From Bauldia litoralis (GTDB taxonomy: Bacteria > Pseudomonadota > Alphaproteobacteria > Rhizobiales > Kaistiaceae), in contig NZ_FMXQ01000003.1 in the NCBI RefSeq assembly GCF_900104485.1, positions 248,001 to 312,000 of the forward strand: a stretch of DNA of 64,000 bases, in the 5' to 3' direction. Numbering within the stretch: position 1 is the stretch's first letter; every line of letters starts with the position of its first letter. Under the pieces are notes generated by a model. That model ran no database searches, was not told where the DNA came from, and saw only the letters and a list, made by a program, of their open reading frames with translations. The position numbers were made by a program, and so were the translations under genes. This document shows positions 63,317-64,000 of this stretch, in pieces.

Positions 63317-64000
63317 CTAGTCGACCACCCGGACACACATCGGCGTGCCGATCCGGATCGGCCGACCGGCGTCGGTCAGCCGGCCGGTTTCGGTGTCACG
63401 GCGGAAGATGGTGACGTTGTCGCCATTCTGGTTGGCCGAGAAGAGCAGGCTGCCCGACGGGTTTAGGGCCAGGTTACGCGGGGTCGCGCCGCCGCAGGGG
63501 ACGTAGTCGACGAGTGTCAGCTTGCCGCTCGCCTGATCGACGGCGACGATCGCGACGCTGTCATGGCCACGGTTCGAGCCGTAGAGAAAGCGGCCATCCG
63601 GCGAGATCTGGATGTCGGCGCAGTGATTGCCGTCGCGGGCCTCGGCGGCGACGGCCGGCAGGGTGTCGACCAGTGTCAGCGCGCCGGAGGCGGCATCGAT
63701 CGACAGGGTGGCGAAGGTCGAATCGAGTTCGTTCATGACGAACATGAACCGGCCGTCGGGATGGAAGGCGACGTGGCGCGGACCGGCGCCGGGGGCCGTT
63801 GCGAACTCCGAAACCCTGGTCAGGGCGCCGTCGGCACCGAGACAGTAGGAAACCAGCTTGTCGATGCCGAGGTCGGCGACGATGACGAGATCGCTGCCCG
63901 GCACCGGGTTGACGCTATGGGCATGGCTGCGCTCCTGGCGTTCGGCGTTCGGTCCTGTACCCGTATGGGCGATGCTGCCGCGCGGCGGCGTCAGGCCGCC
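63317..64000 (-). CDS. Lactonase family protein (6-phosphogluconolactonase-like beta-propeller), partial at 5' end
   Basis: The last 228 codons of a seven-bladed beta-propeller lactonase; the 5' part lies beyond the window. The frame is open to the window edge and its first visible residues read GTGPNAERQERSHAHSVNP, the typical active-site neighbourhood of the YbhE/Pgl family, followed by repeated FHPDGRFMFVMNELDST and ISPDGRFLYGSNRG blades and the LNPSGSLLFSANQNGDNV blade. It would hydrolyse 6-phosphogluconolactone or a related sugar lactone. The GTG inside at 63904 is not the true start. Convergent with the GGDEF-EAL gene. Confidence 0.9.
   Translation of the reverse strand, partial: GGLTPPRGSIAHTGTGPNAERQERSHAHSVNPVPGSDLVIVADLGIDKLVSYCLGADGALTRVSEFATAPGAGPRHVAFHPDGRFMFVMNELDSTFATLSIDAASGALTLVDTLPAVAAEARDGNHCADIQISPDGRFLYGSNRGHDSVAIVAVDQASGKLTLVDYVPCGGATPRNLALNPSGSLLFSANQNGDNVTIFRRDTETGRLTDAGRPIRIGTPMCVRVVD

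Overview
The window is GC-rich, densely packed, and read on both strands with many 4-bp ATGA start/stop overlaps. Gene content (several ABC sugar-type uptake operons, many Gfo/Idh/MocA oxidoreductases, IolE, an HWE histidine kinase, an MbfA-type rubrerythrin-VIT1 protein) and the style of the intergenic palindromic repeats point to an alphaproteobacterium of the Hyphomicrobiales (Rhizobiales). The genus cannot be fixed from sequence alone. I see no tRNA, rRNA, CRISPR array, prophage or transposase gene. This is a chromosomal metabolic region.

Layout. 0.1-16.5 kb holds mostly single housekeeping and stress genes: HNH nuclease, secreted endostatin/lectin-like protein, SDR, YihY membrane protein, lone receiver domain, AEC carrier, GluQ, AlkA-type glycosylase, carboxylesterase, rubrerythrin-VIT1, TauD dioxygenase with an FAD oxidoreductase, a persulfide dioxygenase-rhodanese fusion followed by a GNAT, a periplasmic amidohydrolase, a small RHH-like protein, an HWE sensor kinase and an inositol-dehydrogenase-like protein. 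16.6-31.1 kb is read leftward: rlmJ, a cytosine-deaminase-like amidohydrolase with a complete BMP-type nucleoside/base ABC transporter, then a CUT2 sugar ABC transporter with two Gfo/Idh/MocA dehydrogenases and iolE, facing a divergent MocR regulator.

32.7-45.1 kb is a catabolic cluster of unknown substrate: IclR regulator, RidA, a CUT1 ABC transporter (ATPase, two permeases, two tandem 92%-identical binding proteins), SDR, metallo-beta-lactamase-fold hydrolase, M14-type deacylase, class V PLP enzyme and threonine-dehydratase-like PLP enzyme. Three promoters in it share one exact layout, TTGACC-N16-TAnnCT-N13 followed by the dyad ATGnAATTnCAT (degenerate at one site). This implies one regulon, most simply under the local IclR protein. 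45.0-50.6 kb is a second IclR regulator divergent from a CUT2 sugar transporter, with a perfect 22-bp palindrome between them. 50.6-60.8 kb is a third cluster: D-aminoacylase and an RpiR/MurR regulator divergent from a NitT/TauT-type ABC transporter, followed by a VOC-like protein, an unrecognised TIM-barrel-like protein, an SDR and two Gfo/Idh/MocA proteins. Two matching TGTAA-N5-TTTCA dyads bracket the divergent promoters. The window ends with a membrane GGDEF-EAL protein and the 3' part of a lactonase gene.

The most promising undescribed biology is in the two uncharacterised catabolic clusters, because each can be tied together by shared putative operators visible in the sequence. No defence, mobile or RNA-based novelty was found.
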